Source of the DNA: Lojkania enalia | Taxonomy: Eukaryota; Ascomycota; Dothideomycetes; Pleosporales | Length of the DNA stretch: 64,000 nt | NCBI GenBank assembly: GCA_010094045.1 | Contig: ML986602.1 | Span: forward strand, 1-64,000 | Direction of reading: 5' to 3' | In this document: positions 51,401 through 62,007 of the stretch, piece after piece | Layout of the letters: every line of letters begins with the position of its first letter | Numbering within the stretch: the first letter of the stretch is position 1 | Program-made: the position numbers and the translations under genes | Notes under the pieces: generated by a model | The model's input: the letters and a program-made list of their open reading frames with translations, nothing else | The model's database searches: none | Told to the model about the DNA's origin: nothing

Positions 51401-53449
51401 TATCTGGCATTTGTTCCAAGCTTTTCACAACAGCACCCTCACGTCCAATATACGCGAGCCTTTTCATAGTATGTTCGGCATACAGCATTCCTACATTGAA
51501 TAAGTGGATATACTCAGAGATAAACATGTGTTATATACCGTCGGCTTTTCGTGCTACTTCTCGCCGAATTTTCTTCTTTGCAACGAAACTAAATTTTTTG
51601 AGGCGAGGCGAAGTGTTTACGCGGTGCCAAATGAGTAATCTAATATCGCGCATCATAGTTGTTATCGTGGCTTCGATTGTCAGAGGCTCAAGCTGATCGA
51701 TAGAGAAATCTTCACTAGACCGGCTTGTGATTAGAACCCGAACATTACTCTTTTCCTTCTTCAAGTCGGCTAGGAATTCCAAAAGAACCTGGCGCTCTCG
51801 CTTTGAAATATCATCTACACCGTCGAATATTAGATAAAGATGCTGAGGAATTTCTGATGTGCCTTCCGAGCTAAATGAGGTAAGAAAGAACTGTCTCCAT
51901 GTTGGAACGTCCTTTGCATTTTCACCATTATCTTTCAGGTAGTTGGCCGTCTGTAATGCATATCTGGCATTTAACTCGGCGACCTGGAGTACAGCGCAAG
52001 CGAATGCATTCTGAACTGATTGGAGATACGGGAAATCTTCCTTAAAGTAGAAGTATGCGACGAATTTGGAGCCATCGTCCTGCGGCTGTAGGCTGCGGGA
52101 GCTTGAATGAGCTAAGAATGATTTGCCGATGCCCTCAGGGCCCTTAATCCAAAGCAAAGGCGCTTCACCTTCTGTCCATTTCTGGAAAGCTGGATCATTC
52201 GCAATCCAAGTCCCTGTGTGATCAATGAAAGACTCCTTCATCTCTTGATGCTGAGCGGTGTTCTCTTTGTAGGCGTCTCGCCAGTTCGGAAACACATCTG
52301 CACTGTTAGTGAAATGAGTTCTTATAGCCATCATTGCCTTGAATTTCTGATCTCCAGCATCACTTTTGCCGTTTCCAATTGTTGTTTGCTTTGATTTATC
52401 TTTTGCTTGATGGTCGGGCCTATTCCTATCGCGGCGAATCTCCTTTAGCAAGGAAATGACCTCTGCCCGGTGCTCTGTCTGGTGCTCTCTCTCCTCTTCA
52501 AACATCGCAAATCCCGCCACTATTTGGACTTCTAGGCCGACTTGTTTTTCATACATCATGCGCATGTCTTTTCCGAGGCGACCCTGTTCGGCGCGGAACT
52601 TCCTAATGTTTTCGTTGATTTCGTCTGTTTTCACACTGAGCTCAGCTGTTGCGTCTTGAGTGTCCTTGATCGCCGCGTAGCTAGCGAATCCTACAAGTTT
52701 ATCTAGCTCGTCAAGCGTGGTTTGCATGAGGCCAAATGCCGAAGCAAGGTCCGGGTCCTCCATGGTCCAGAGCGCCGTAAACCATTTCTCTATTCATCGA
52801 ATTAGTCATTCCGGTTATCTGCGACATGTATTCTGTAACCCTACTGAAGCGTTTCCCCTCTTTTCTAGTCCAATACTCGGCGATAGCACAAATCGAGAGT
52901 TGCGCCGAGAATACTTCAACAATTCCCTTTTCTAAAGGACCGAGGTCCCGCACCTTTCCTTCAATGATTGACAAGCGCTCAAGAAAGCGACTTGATTGAT
53001 AAAAGAATCCCTCGATCTTATCAAAATCCGCCTTGACAGCGGCAAATGCCTACAAATTTTTAGAATGTCGTCCATACTATCTACGAAATGAATGTACTTA
53101 CACCTAGTACGCGACCACACGCAGCAAACAGGACTCCAACGGGCATAGCTGGAGGAAATGCTCCTGCAGCATTAGCTACCATCTCAATTCCTCGCCAACA
53201 TTTTTGTATGCCGTCTAGCTGATTCCCAAACGCGGTACGAATCTTGTCAACCCCGTCGCCCTTGTGTCGACTATCCTGAAATCGCTGCAAGCTACTTTCC
53301 GCCCCGTCCTTCACATCCATTATACTATGCGCTTCCATGTGGCGTGTATTCACTCCGGTGCGCTTTTCATAATCACGGATTGCTCTCGACCACAGTGCAG
53401 CTAGATCCGTGGCTTCACCCTGGTGCTCGACCTTATCTTTTAAAGTCAT
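48408..53449 (-). CDS. STAND NTPase: Goodbye domain, NACHT-like P-loop, TPR-like region, ZZ finger
   Basis: Exons (minus) 53449-53102, 53049-52845, 52789-51539, 51490-51196, 51142-50428, 50377-48946 and 48856-48408 give 1,564 residues; introns are 48-89 bp and every junction keeps the frame. Residues 1 to about 230 fit the Goodbye domain of fungal STAND proteins (LWSRAIRDYEKRTG near the start; GKRFKKWFTALW spanning the exon 2-3 join). The ATPase has Walker A GPEGIGKS (401-408), Walker B LYLIFDGVDD (502-511) and VLITSRS (536-542). The middle is helical and TPR-like, with an acidic stretch in exon 5. The C-terminus holds a Ser-Glu repeat and a ZZ zinc finger (CNGGC, CLIC, CEAC, then C and HH). 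STAND proteins are NLR-like switches for non-self recognition or cell death; the role here is inferred. It lies head-to-head with the pseudokinase gene. The exon 6 acceptor is a CAGCAG tandem. Confidence 0.88.
48817..48840. repeat. Hexanucleotide repeat (GATTCT)4 in the STAND gene
   Basis: Four perfect GATTCT units plus mutated flanking units; on the coding strand they give Ser-Glu repeats just before the ZZ finger. The number of units is likely to vary between strains. Confidence 0.85.
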
Positions 53450-54821
53450 CTTCAATTTCGGTTGGGGTTGAAAATCAGCAATGCTAATAAGGATGATCAC
53501 AAAGTCGAGATGGCCATTAGAAGTAAGGCAGCGGGAACGTAAGCTCGATTGAGCGCTGACACTCGGAAGTTGACTGAAATTATATCTCTTATCAAGTTCC
53601 ACATAGTGAGTTTTGGTTTCTTACAGCTGCGCGAGATGGCGAGAGCATGGGCCACAATGTCGAGCTGAAGATGAGTATTAATCTTAACCGGTCAGCTACT
53701 TCTAGCGTCTTACTTTATCTTATACGGCATTGGTCTTTTCGCTTGGGGCCGAAGCACACCCCTGCTCTGTGTACCCTACCGCCTCGCCATCCCAAAACAC
53801 GAAAATGCTCCATGAGTTAAATCACGCCACTCCTAAAATTATGCGTATCCAAATCTTGCATTTGAGTACCAAGATTATTGAACGATCTTAAAATCGCTAC
53901 GCTATATACGCTCAGGCTGCTGCATGCTGTTCTCACTGAGTGAAGTTATAACTCAATTTTCTACTTTCTGTTGGTCGGGAACGAACCCGTGCTATCTTGT
54001 CATAAAAAAAAAAGATTAAACCGAATACGATATTACAGCACCATTCGAAAATAGATTAATGGCATATGAACATGGCTGGTGGACTCCGAGCCGGTGGATT
54101 AGCTACACGTCAGCCATGCAGCCTTGTATTACATGAGCTAGCAGCGATATGTGGAAAGGCTAAAGATGTGACTCGAAGGGCTAAAAAGGGCTAAAGGCGG
54201 GAGCCGGTAATTCGGATTCAGGTTTTCCATTCCCGTCATGTCAAAGTTTAGGGGCCTTCCTTCACAAAATTTTCCCTAAATTCAGTGAAGCTTGCAAACA
54301 GAATCTGTCCAGAGTCTATTTCACTATCGCCTTCGTCGTTAGATGAGCAGAATGGACTACCCAAGGATATTAGCCCTGGTCACACTTCCAAAGGCCGATA
54401 TCATCCTATCGTCGTCAATTGCAGATAGATACGCGAGATTCATTTTGTCGCCTTAGATTTCAAACATTCCTGTAATGCTGATCGGCGTTCATGGGAGGCT
54501 GGAGATCTTCGGTGCAGTGCTCAATGAAGAGGTGGAACGGCTTGATGGTGTGATAAGGCTTCAGTGTAGAACTAATTTGAATCTTAGTAGTCAAAGTTTC
54601 GAATCCCCTTCGGCTACCTAGAAGATCCCGGAAGAGATAACTTTTAAGACCCTACAGAATCTTTTCTCCTGTTTGAACAAGTAGGCAATTACCCGGTTCA
54701 GACTTCCCGTATCAGGTTAGATTATTTCTAATTTTAGCTAGCGACACACGTGCTCGCACACAGCCATTCACTTCAGCCCCACGGCACGAACCACGCTGTC
54801 GGTTCAACATCAACATATGAC
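53450..54821. promoter_or_regulatory. 1.37-kb shared upstream region of the STAND and pseudokinase genes
   Basis: The two genes start from opposite sides of this stretch, so regulatory sites may serve both. Seen: an A10 run near 54004, and repeated GGGCTAAA units at 54179-54196. No protein-coding gene or tRNA found, although GGGTTCGTTCCC on the minus strand near 53985 resembles a tRNA T-arm. Confidence 0.5.
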
Positions 54822-56906
54822 ATGGATCCGGTTACTCTAACTTCAGCCATCATCAGCATTGCCGGCAAATGCGTAACGATTACGAAGGACCTCAACGACA
54901 TTCGGAGCAAATTCAGCTTTGCAAGCCTCACCATTGTCGCAATCTGCACGGAATCGTCAGTGTGTAGCTCTGCCCTATTCCGGCTGCAGACGCTACTCAC
55001 GCAACGACAAGAGGAGACTCAATATATTTCCACTGGCTTGCAGCAGCTACTTAGTCAACCTCTCTTTCTTTCATCGTGCGACGCTGCCTTGACGGGTTGT
55101 ACGCTGATTTTATCGTGTTTAGACGACGAGCTACGTAGCCTTCGTGACAATGTAGGCCAGGATTCCGAACTAAGCTGGTCCCAGAAGGCTCGAACTGTCT
55201 GGAATGAGCAAACTATGCAATACCTTCTACACCAGTTGCGTGGTCAGGTCACAGCATTAAACTTATTGCTACAGTGCTCCCAAATGTCGGTATATTTTCT
55301 GTTAGGCTAGCTGAGGTTTCCAAATGCCCTCTCTACCAAGAGCTTGGACGCTAAGATGATCTATAGGGAAACAGCCATACAGACGAATAAGCTGCTAATG
55401 TCCCAGACCAGTGCCATCGATCGGGTCAGGTCAGACATACATGCTCTACGCATTGTCTACCCTAGAAATAAAGTCCCAGAATCAATTTTATCTTCCACGC
55501 GCGCAATTGGGGATGTATTTAATGACGCATCATCAGTTGTCGGAGTTGAGGAATTCACATTTGATGATGAGATCGTGAATTCCAAAGCATACCGTCGGGT
55601 TCTTGCTGCAGCGAGAAGTCATCAGTGGCCAAGTTCACACAAGTCTCAGCAGCCAGATATGATATATGCATCAGCTGTTTCTTCGAACAAAGATCAGGAA
55701 GTCAAGATGTCTCATCAAAGGCCTACTGCGAATGCCATCACAGCAACTGAAAGTCCCCGCACTATGTTCGTCTCCGAAAATCAAGCAGAGGGCAACCTTG
55801 AGCTTACACAAACTGCTACTGCAGACTCGACTGATATTCTATTGGGGGAGAAAAATTCAATCATAAAAGAGGGTGACCTTAGAGAGCCTTTTGCTTCATA
55901 CTCGACGCCTCCCGATACTCGGGAATCTGGCGACCTCGCCCGAAATGGAGTCAAACAGGATTCCCGTGATATATATAAGCCCAAGCCTTACCGATTTGGC
56001 AATTATATCCTCAGTCCGACAACTTGGAAAGGGCGAGCAAAGGTCAAACCTGCTTGGGAAAAAGATTCTGGCAATCAATGCGCTATCAAGTTCTATTGGA
56101 GATCTATGAACAACGAGCCTATGAATTATTTACAGAATATATATCGGGAAGTCTCGATACTGCGAGGTCTTAGACATCCGAATATAGTCCAACTGCTGGA
56201 GATGGTCGAAACCGAGCGCCATATTGGAATTGTCACACAATACTGCTCCGGCGAGCGATTGGAAGATGTTTTTCGCAGACATCGATATCTCAAGGACCCC
56301 ACTGCGCGTCCCATTTTCGGACAGCTCATCGGTGGTATATCTTATCTACATAAAAAGGGTATAGTGCACTTCAATATAACCCCTACGAACGTACTTATCG
56401 GCTACGACGAAAGAGTCCTCATTTGTGGGTTTGGTAGCGCAAACACTTTTGATCCGTCATCCGAGAATCACGACGTCCTTAACAAAGAATCTACTCTATT
56501 CGAGATCTCCATTCCATATACAGCGCCAGAAGTCGTATTAGCGAACAAGTTTAATTCAATGGCTGATATATGGAGCTGCGGAGTAGTTTTGGTAAGTCGG
56601 AATCTTTATAAATCGATCAATAAGAGGTTCTGAGCTAAGTCATATTCTTAGTACAAGCTCCTCGCAGGATCAATTCCCTTTGAAGAAGACCTAAGCCTTC
56701 CATCTACGCACGCATGGACGCAGTCGGAGCTCTACCACCGTTTTATGGTAAATACTCACCTGACGTTTCCAGAGTATGTAACGCCCCATGCAAGAGACCT
56801 TTTACGAAGGATGTTAGTTCCCGATCCAATGAAGAGAGCAACCTTCCTCAATGAGATTATGACGCATAGTTGGATCTCCGGGCCTGCTCATCTAGTATGT
56901 GGTTGA
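54822..56906 (+). CDS. Predicted pseudokinase with PigL_N-like N-terminal domain
   Basis: Exons 54822-55289, 55341-56591 and 56652-56906 give 657 residues. Residues 1-155 (MDPVTLTSAIISIAGKC, then a helical region) look like the fungal PigL_N domain found at the start of many STAND and ankyrin proteins. A Ser/Thr-rich linker follows, then a protein-kinase fold from about 370 to 645. The fold keeps the Lys of CAIKF (406), the alpha-C Glu of YREVSIL, RHPNIVQL, APE (551-553) and DIWSCGV. The active site is lost: HRDLKPEN reads HFNITPTN (catalytic Asp and the following Lys gone), DFG reads GFG (519-521), and the glycine loop is degenerate. So it may bind nucleotide but should not phosphorylate. 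Exon 1 ends at a GTATAT donor; the acceptor at 55340 is the first that gives a normal-length intron. A GTATGT near 56896 could splice to a further exon. Confidence 0.82.
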
Positions 56907-57632
56907 AATGAGACAATTGTCAGCAAACGAAGAATCAGCGAGACTCAAAAGTATACCCTTTGGGCCAATTAAACAACCCTAGTCGAGCTACAGCCTGGTA
57001 AAGCACGCCCAACACCCTCGTCCACAACCTTCATAGTCAAGCCATAGCTTCCCACGCCCATAGAACGTCTTCAAACCGTATAACCATGCATAACCAACCG
57101 ACACGACACCAGCAAATCTGTATCCCTATACACCAACATCCAGCTTCTATGTCCCATCTTCACCGCGCGTCTCAAATCCCCAACTATGCAGTTCATATAA
57201 CTCACTCTCCATCCAACGCACCAACAAGCAGCATAACTAAACCAATCATCGCCCCCATCACCCTCACCTCACCGCCTTCGACGCCTCACCATATATACTC
57301 CCCAACCACCACGCAAACCCAATTCAGCACTAGCAAGGCAACACACACTGCTAGACGCCCCACACAAGACTAACCCTTACGAAAACCCCAAGTTTACTAT
57401 TTTTCCTACACTATAATCACAAGATACACAAGCAGCACCGCACTCGATCCCTGGACACTCATCCAAAAAATATGCGCCCCAGACATGCCCAAGCCCTTTT
57501 CACCATTCCTCTAAGCGTACACAACAGATACAAGGCCCACAACCCTCCATAAATATATATATATGTATTCATACCATCAGAAACAAATCCGCCCAGCCAG
57601 ACCAAAACCACAGACCTGAACACAAAGCCCCT
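56907..57632. other. 726-bp intergenic region between convergent genes
   Basis: 3' ends of the pseudokinase gene (+) and the TRP channel gene (-). C/A-rich; a 95-codon plus-strand frame at 57086-57373 is low-complexity and not called. Confidence 0.6.
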
Positions 57633-59525
57633 CTACTCCCTCACCACATTCTCACTACTCTCCCCCTTCCCCAACAAACTCCCCCCCATCGTATCACCCC
57701 CCCAACTCCCCGAACCCCCCACCACCGCACCCTTCAACTCAAGTATCAACTCCTTCAGCTCACCTACCTCCTTCCGCAACCTCCTAACTTCCAAAACATC
57801 TCCATCGACCTCGACATTCGGCCTACTCTGTTGGACTTTCTTATCCCATCCATCAGCCTCGAAATCGCATTCATGCAGCACCTGCTCCCACTCATGCACT
57901 TCATCGTCATCCTCCTCGCCGCGCCTCCGATTAAACCTCACGCGCCTTGCCTGCCGTGTCTCAATGGCAGCCGTGACGATGAGCAGCGGCGAGTAGATGA
58001 TGCCCATGACCACGTCGTTGAGGCGCTCGTAGCGGTGCTTGGGCAACCACCACTCGAAGGGGAGCACGAGGCAAAAGAGCTCGACGAGGTTGAATGGTGC
58101 AATGAAGACGTTTTCGTCCGGCGCCCGCACAAACTGCATCGTCTTCTGGCTGAAGAGCGCCATGAATTCGTCGAGCGCGTTCTCCGTGATATCCTCGTAC
58201 GCGGAATTATATAGTGCGATAAGGATGTTGAGCAGGATGACCATGACGACGAATGTGAAGATGTAATATAGAGTAATGCCGAACGGATGCGCGAATTTCT
58301 CGAAGCCCGAGAACTCGGGCGATTGCATGATGGCGTTTAGCATGGCTTGGATGACGAATCCGGTGTCCGACAGAGAGTTGTCAGCCATGTCGAGGCCGAT
58401 GAAAGCCTGCAAAAAGCCGATCAGGACTACGATAAGGAGCGCAAAGAAGATGAGCGATTCGCGCATCATAACTTTCAGCACAACCAGCATAGCACCGAAG
58501 AACCGGAACGTGTCCAGGTAAAGCAGCAGCCGCATCCAGAACATGGGTGCCGTAAAAGCGAGGAAGTTGTAAGACAGCTCGTTATATCTTATGCGCCCCG
58601 GCGTGTGGGTTTTATATCCAAGCGCTACTATGCGGAGCACGAATGATGTGGTGAGCAAGGCGTACAGCGTGCTATTGAACATATTCCAGAAGCTCAAGTA
58701 GTATCGACCAACCTTCCAGAATTTGGACACTTCATCTGCGATAAATCCCAGTGTGAAAACATACAAGAGGCCTTCGACGGTGTCGAGGTCGCCCGAGGGA
58801 TTGATTGTATTTATGGCGCCGGTGAAGAGAGCGAGGTAAATAAGCGACATGGCAATCTGCACCGTGTTCTGGTAGAGCGGAACACGCATGCGGTCTGGGT
58901 CAAGATGGGCCCAGTAATTTGTGTTGGACTTGTCTCTGTAGTGGACGAAGCGGGAGGGATCCTCGTCGTCCTGCACCAGCCAGCCACGCCAGAGATACGA
59001 GATGCATTTCTGGTAGCCGGACGATCCGATGACGGTGAGAGCGTGCAGGTCGACAGCGCGCTCGATTGCGTTTGCGGGAACGGATGCTTCGCCGTCAATG
59101 AAGATAGAGTAGCGCTTAAGGAGCACTTCCTCAAGGAGGTAGTTAAGATCCTCTTCTCCCTCGATAATGAGCTTGGCGAGCATTTCGGCGGCAATGGCGC
59201 GGACGTTGTGTAGATCAGCATCCCATAGCTCACACGAGGCCTGCCCCTGGAACCATTTCTTGACCAGCAGCAGGCAGAAAACAATGCAGGCTCTATACTC
59301 CTCGCCACCGGCCTCCTTCGCCGTCTTGACCACAGCCGGCGTGAGGATGGAGCTGTGCGGCCGGGTTACCTTGCACTCCTCTAGCTCGCACGGTATGACT
59401 TGTTCGATCTGGTGCTTGAGGCGCAGTGCGACCTTGGTGACCTCCTTCGGGGGGATGGGCGGGGGCGGGAGCTGATCACGGCGAGTAGGCAGGACTGCAA
59501 GCAGCGGAGTCAGTACGTTGATCAT
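57633..59525 (-). CDS. YVC1: Vacuolar TRP cation channel, Yvc1/TRPY family
   Basis: A single exon of 630 residues (yeast Yvc1: 675). Yvc1 releases Ca2+ from the vacuole on osmotic stretch or Ca2+. Seen: a soluble N-terminal linker helical domain (LKHQIEQVIPCELEECKVTR, EEYRACIVFCLLLVKKWF), six hydrophobic segments from about residue 220 to 440, a pore region between FIGLDMAD and QAMLNAIMQSPEF, and the S6 signature LLNILIALYNSAYEDITENALDE. An acidic cluster EEDDDE (537-542) corresponds in place to the DDDD cluster that makes yeast Yvc1 Ca2+-sensitive. A short coiled coil (about 577-600) closes the protein. The start ATG at 59525 gives the usual N-terminus for the family; the long frames on the other strand here are shadows. 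Confidence 0.93.
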   Translation of the reverse strand: MINVLTPLLAVLPTRRDQLPPPPIPPKEVTKVALRLKHQIEQVIPCELEECKVTRPHSSILTPAVVKTAKEAGGEEYRACIVFCLLLVKKWFQGQASCELWDADLHNVRAIAAEMLAKLIIEGEEDLNYLLEEVLLKRYSIFIDGEASVPANAIERAVDLHALTVIGSSGYQKCISYLWRGWLVQDDEDPSRFVHYRDKSNTNYWAHLDPDRMRVPLYQNTVQIAMSLIYLALFTGAINTINPSGDLDTVEGLLYVFTLGFIADEVSKFWKVGRYYLSFWNMFNSTLYALLTTSFVLRIVALGYKTHTPGRIRYNELSYNFLAFTAPMFWMRLLLYLDTFRFFGAMLVVLKVMMRESLIFFALLIVVLIGFLQAFIGLDMADNSLSDTGFVIQAMLNAIMQSPEFSGFEKFAHPFGITLYYIFTFVVMVILLNILIALYNSAYEDITENALDEFMALFSQKTMQFVRAPDENVFIAPFNLVELFCLVLPFEWWLPKHRYERLNDVVMGIIYSPLLIVTAAIETRQARRVRFNRRRGEEDDDEVHEWEQVLHECDFEADGWDKKVQQSRPNVEVDGDVLEVRRLRKEVGELKELILELKGAVVGGSGSWGGDTMGGSLLGKGESSENVVRE

Positions 59526-60172
59526 AGTGCATGTCGTTGAAATGGAAGTGGAAGAGGAGACTGACGAGCACTCGCTTCATTCTCGATTTGGTGTCGTCGG
59601 TCGTGGCCGTCCGAATTGAACAGCTTGCTCCATTTCACCATGGCTGTGCGAGAGAGGGCCTGTATGAGCTCCGTGTGGCGCAGACAGGAAGCTAGCAAGA
59701 GCAGTTACGTCGGAATTGCGCTGGCGCTTTTCAGGATGGCAGACAGGAGACCCGTCTCCGTTGACTTGTACGTGCTAGGTTAGTAGAGGAGGTGGTGGAA
59801 GATGGCAGACTCAGGTGGGGGAGGGGAGGAAGGTTCAGGTTGGTTTTGATGGTCCCAAAGTTGGCGCTTGCCAGGGCAGTTCCACCGCGTCCGCCATCGT
59901 CATAACCTTCTCCTCGGGCCGCCTCCTGCCCCGAGCTCCATCCCCCCCTTCCCCGCGTAACGCGAAACGCCAATATCATCATCCTCATTGTCTTCGAGAT
60001 ACCGTGAGAATATAGTCACTCTCAATAATGTTACTACACACTGGGCGGACGCGGAATCTATCCTTTCCATGTTCAACCCCACAGCAAAACGCCGAATGCC
60101 CACTTTTGATGATGCCCGTCTACCTATGAGTGAATCGGATGCAGCCGCCTATCAGACGCCTTCACCTATCGT
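59526..60172. other. 647-bp intergenic region
   Basis: Promoter and 5' leader of the TRP channel gene and 3' end of the eIF2-alpha gene. C/T-rich on the minus strand. No gene seen. Confidence 0.6.
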
Positions 60173-61372
60173 CTACGCATCGGCCTCGACCACGCCACCC
60201 TCGTCGCTAGTGCTCTCGTCCTCGTCTCCGCTGACCTCTTGGTTCTCGCGCTCCCTCTTCTCCATCAGCGCCGCTAGTTCTGCATCGTCATTCTCCGTAA
60301 CAGCCTTGGGCGCCATCTTGATCACGCAGCTGCCGCCCGCGTTTTTGATGCTCTCGTCAATGTCCTTGATCGCTTGCTCGAGATTTGCAATCCCGGCATT
60401 CTTGTCCAGACACTGCGAGGTGAGAACTAGGAGTACTATTAGCAACCGCGGGTTGAGGACAAAGAATTATTCTGCATAGAGCAACCGAGAAAACATACCG
60501 TATAGAGGAGGCGAGACCAGCTTGACCTTGACCTGGTTATCCTTGGTATTGTTTGCTTCTGCGCATCGCAGAGCAGTCTTAACCGCATCGATACCCTCAT
60601 AGCCGAAACAGGTGACCTCGATGTCTGATCGCACCTTAGTAGGCTGCGGTGTCAACCTCTTACCAATATACGATAGCAACTCCTCCTTAACTACATCGTT
60701 GGGGAAATTCACATCATTCCACACTTCTGGGTTTGTGATAGAGAGCTTGAACGCGTCGATCGAGTGTCCATACTTTTTGTTTAGCGGCCAACCAATCGCC
60801 TGGTAGAGCTCTTCGATAGGCGTGTTGGTCTTTTCGGCGACGTGGCGCATAATAGAATGGACCATTTTCGACTTGTTATATCTGACAAAATCAGCCCGTT
60901 GCTGGCATACTAGGCATCTCGTGCACATACCGTTCCTCGCACTTGACGATATCCTCGGGCGACACTCTTCGCTTCGACAAGTCAATATAGCCCTTGTCCT
61001 TGTCCACTCTGAGCACGACAACGACTTCATTCCGACCGACTCGAATCAATTTCTGAATACTCCTAATACGTCGTCGTGAAAGTTCGGAGAGCAAGATCAT
61101 GCCATCAATGTTGTCTAGGCGACGTTAGCATCAAGCCGCACTCAGAGAGTTCATCTAGGGAAGATTAAAGCGGTTGATACTTGTATGAGACAAATGAATT
61201 GCTATGAGGAAGCTCCGTCACCGCTAGATTGTCTTCTCCCTTTCTTGCACGTACCGTACTCTAACAGCTTGACATATGCACCCATCTCGGCAATCTGTTT
61301 AACATTTACCATGACAAAGCTCTCCACCTCCGGGTATTTCTCCTCGTAAAACCGACAGTTTGTGAGAGACAT
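60173..61372 (-). CDS. SUI2: Translation initiation factor 2 subunit alpha
   Basis: Exons (minus) 61372-61255, 61114-60931, 60881-60499 and 60426-60173 give 312 residues (yeast: 304). Introns are 140, 49 and 72 bp; all junctions restore conserved text, for example [21 protein letters not shown] and [14 protein letters not shown]. The protein is part of the eIF2 complex that brings initiator tRNA to the ribosome. The S1 domain is at about residues 15-90 and holds the stress-kinase site [13 protein letters not shown], where the serine known as Ser51 (codon 52) is present, so control by Gcn2-type kinases should operate. The helical and alpha-beta domains follow, ending in an acidic tail ([11 protein letters not shown]). 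Confidence 0.97.
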
Positions 61373-62007
61373 TGTAATTGTTGTTGGCTAGGTTCGTTCG
61401 ACGTGCAGGCAAAGGGCCGCTCGTTGCGAGATGATGTATGAGGGGTTCCTGTTTCGGCGTCCTCGGGCACTAGAACTCGACTAGCTCGCAAAAGCGATCG
61501 TACGGTATGTGTGATATTAGATGAGCAAATTTGGTGTCTCACAATCTAGGTAGCGGTGCAGTGTATAGTGTGTCGCTGGTTTCGATTGTGGCGTGCGATT
61601 GTGCGAGACTTGAGTCAACGATGAATTTATGCGGGCGCGGGGCGGGAGCATTGCCAAGATTTATCTGCCGTAACTAGAATGGTTCTAGCGTGTCAAGCCC
61701 GTTCACTTCAACCCTTTTTGAGCCAAGGCCCTGAGTGTCTTAACCTAAATCCGACTTCGATTCGTACCCAGTATTCTTGTCATATGCTAAGGAATTTAGT
61801 CGCACCGGACCACTATTATCTTCGTCAAAGCTTCATCACTCAGTAATTGAATTCGATTTAGCAATGGCTACAAGCCGAATAGCTCCTATGAATTGAAAAA
61901 CTAGCTATTACTATCTTCTTCTAGCTAGCAACCCAGTACGCATCGAGTCTTTATCAGCCGAGATGACTAGATTCTCTCCAATGGCCCTCAATGGCCCTAT
62001 AATATAT
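61373..62007. other. 635-bp intergenic region upstream of eIF2-alpha
   Basis: Promoter of the eIF2-alpha gene. No gene or RNA recognised. Confidence 0.6.

Noticed and set aside
53960..54010. tRNA-like T-arm (GGGTTCGTTCCC, minus strand)
   Set aside because: The invariant A of the T loop is missing and no D-arm, anticodon arm or acceptor stem can be folded.
54530..54630. Second tRNA-like segment with GTTTCGAATCC
   Set aside because: Upstream sequence does not pair into an acceptor stem or cloverleaf.
57831..58214. 127-codon plus-strand frame
   Set aside because: Antisense shadow of the TRP channel gene caused by its high GC third positions.
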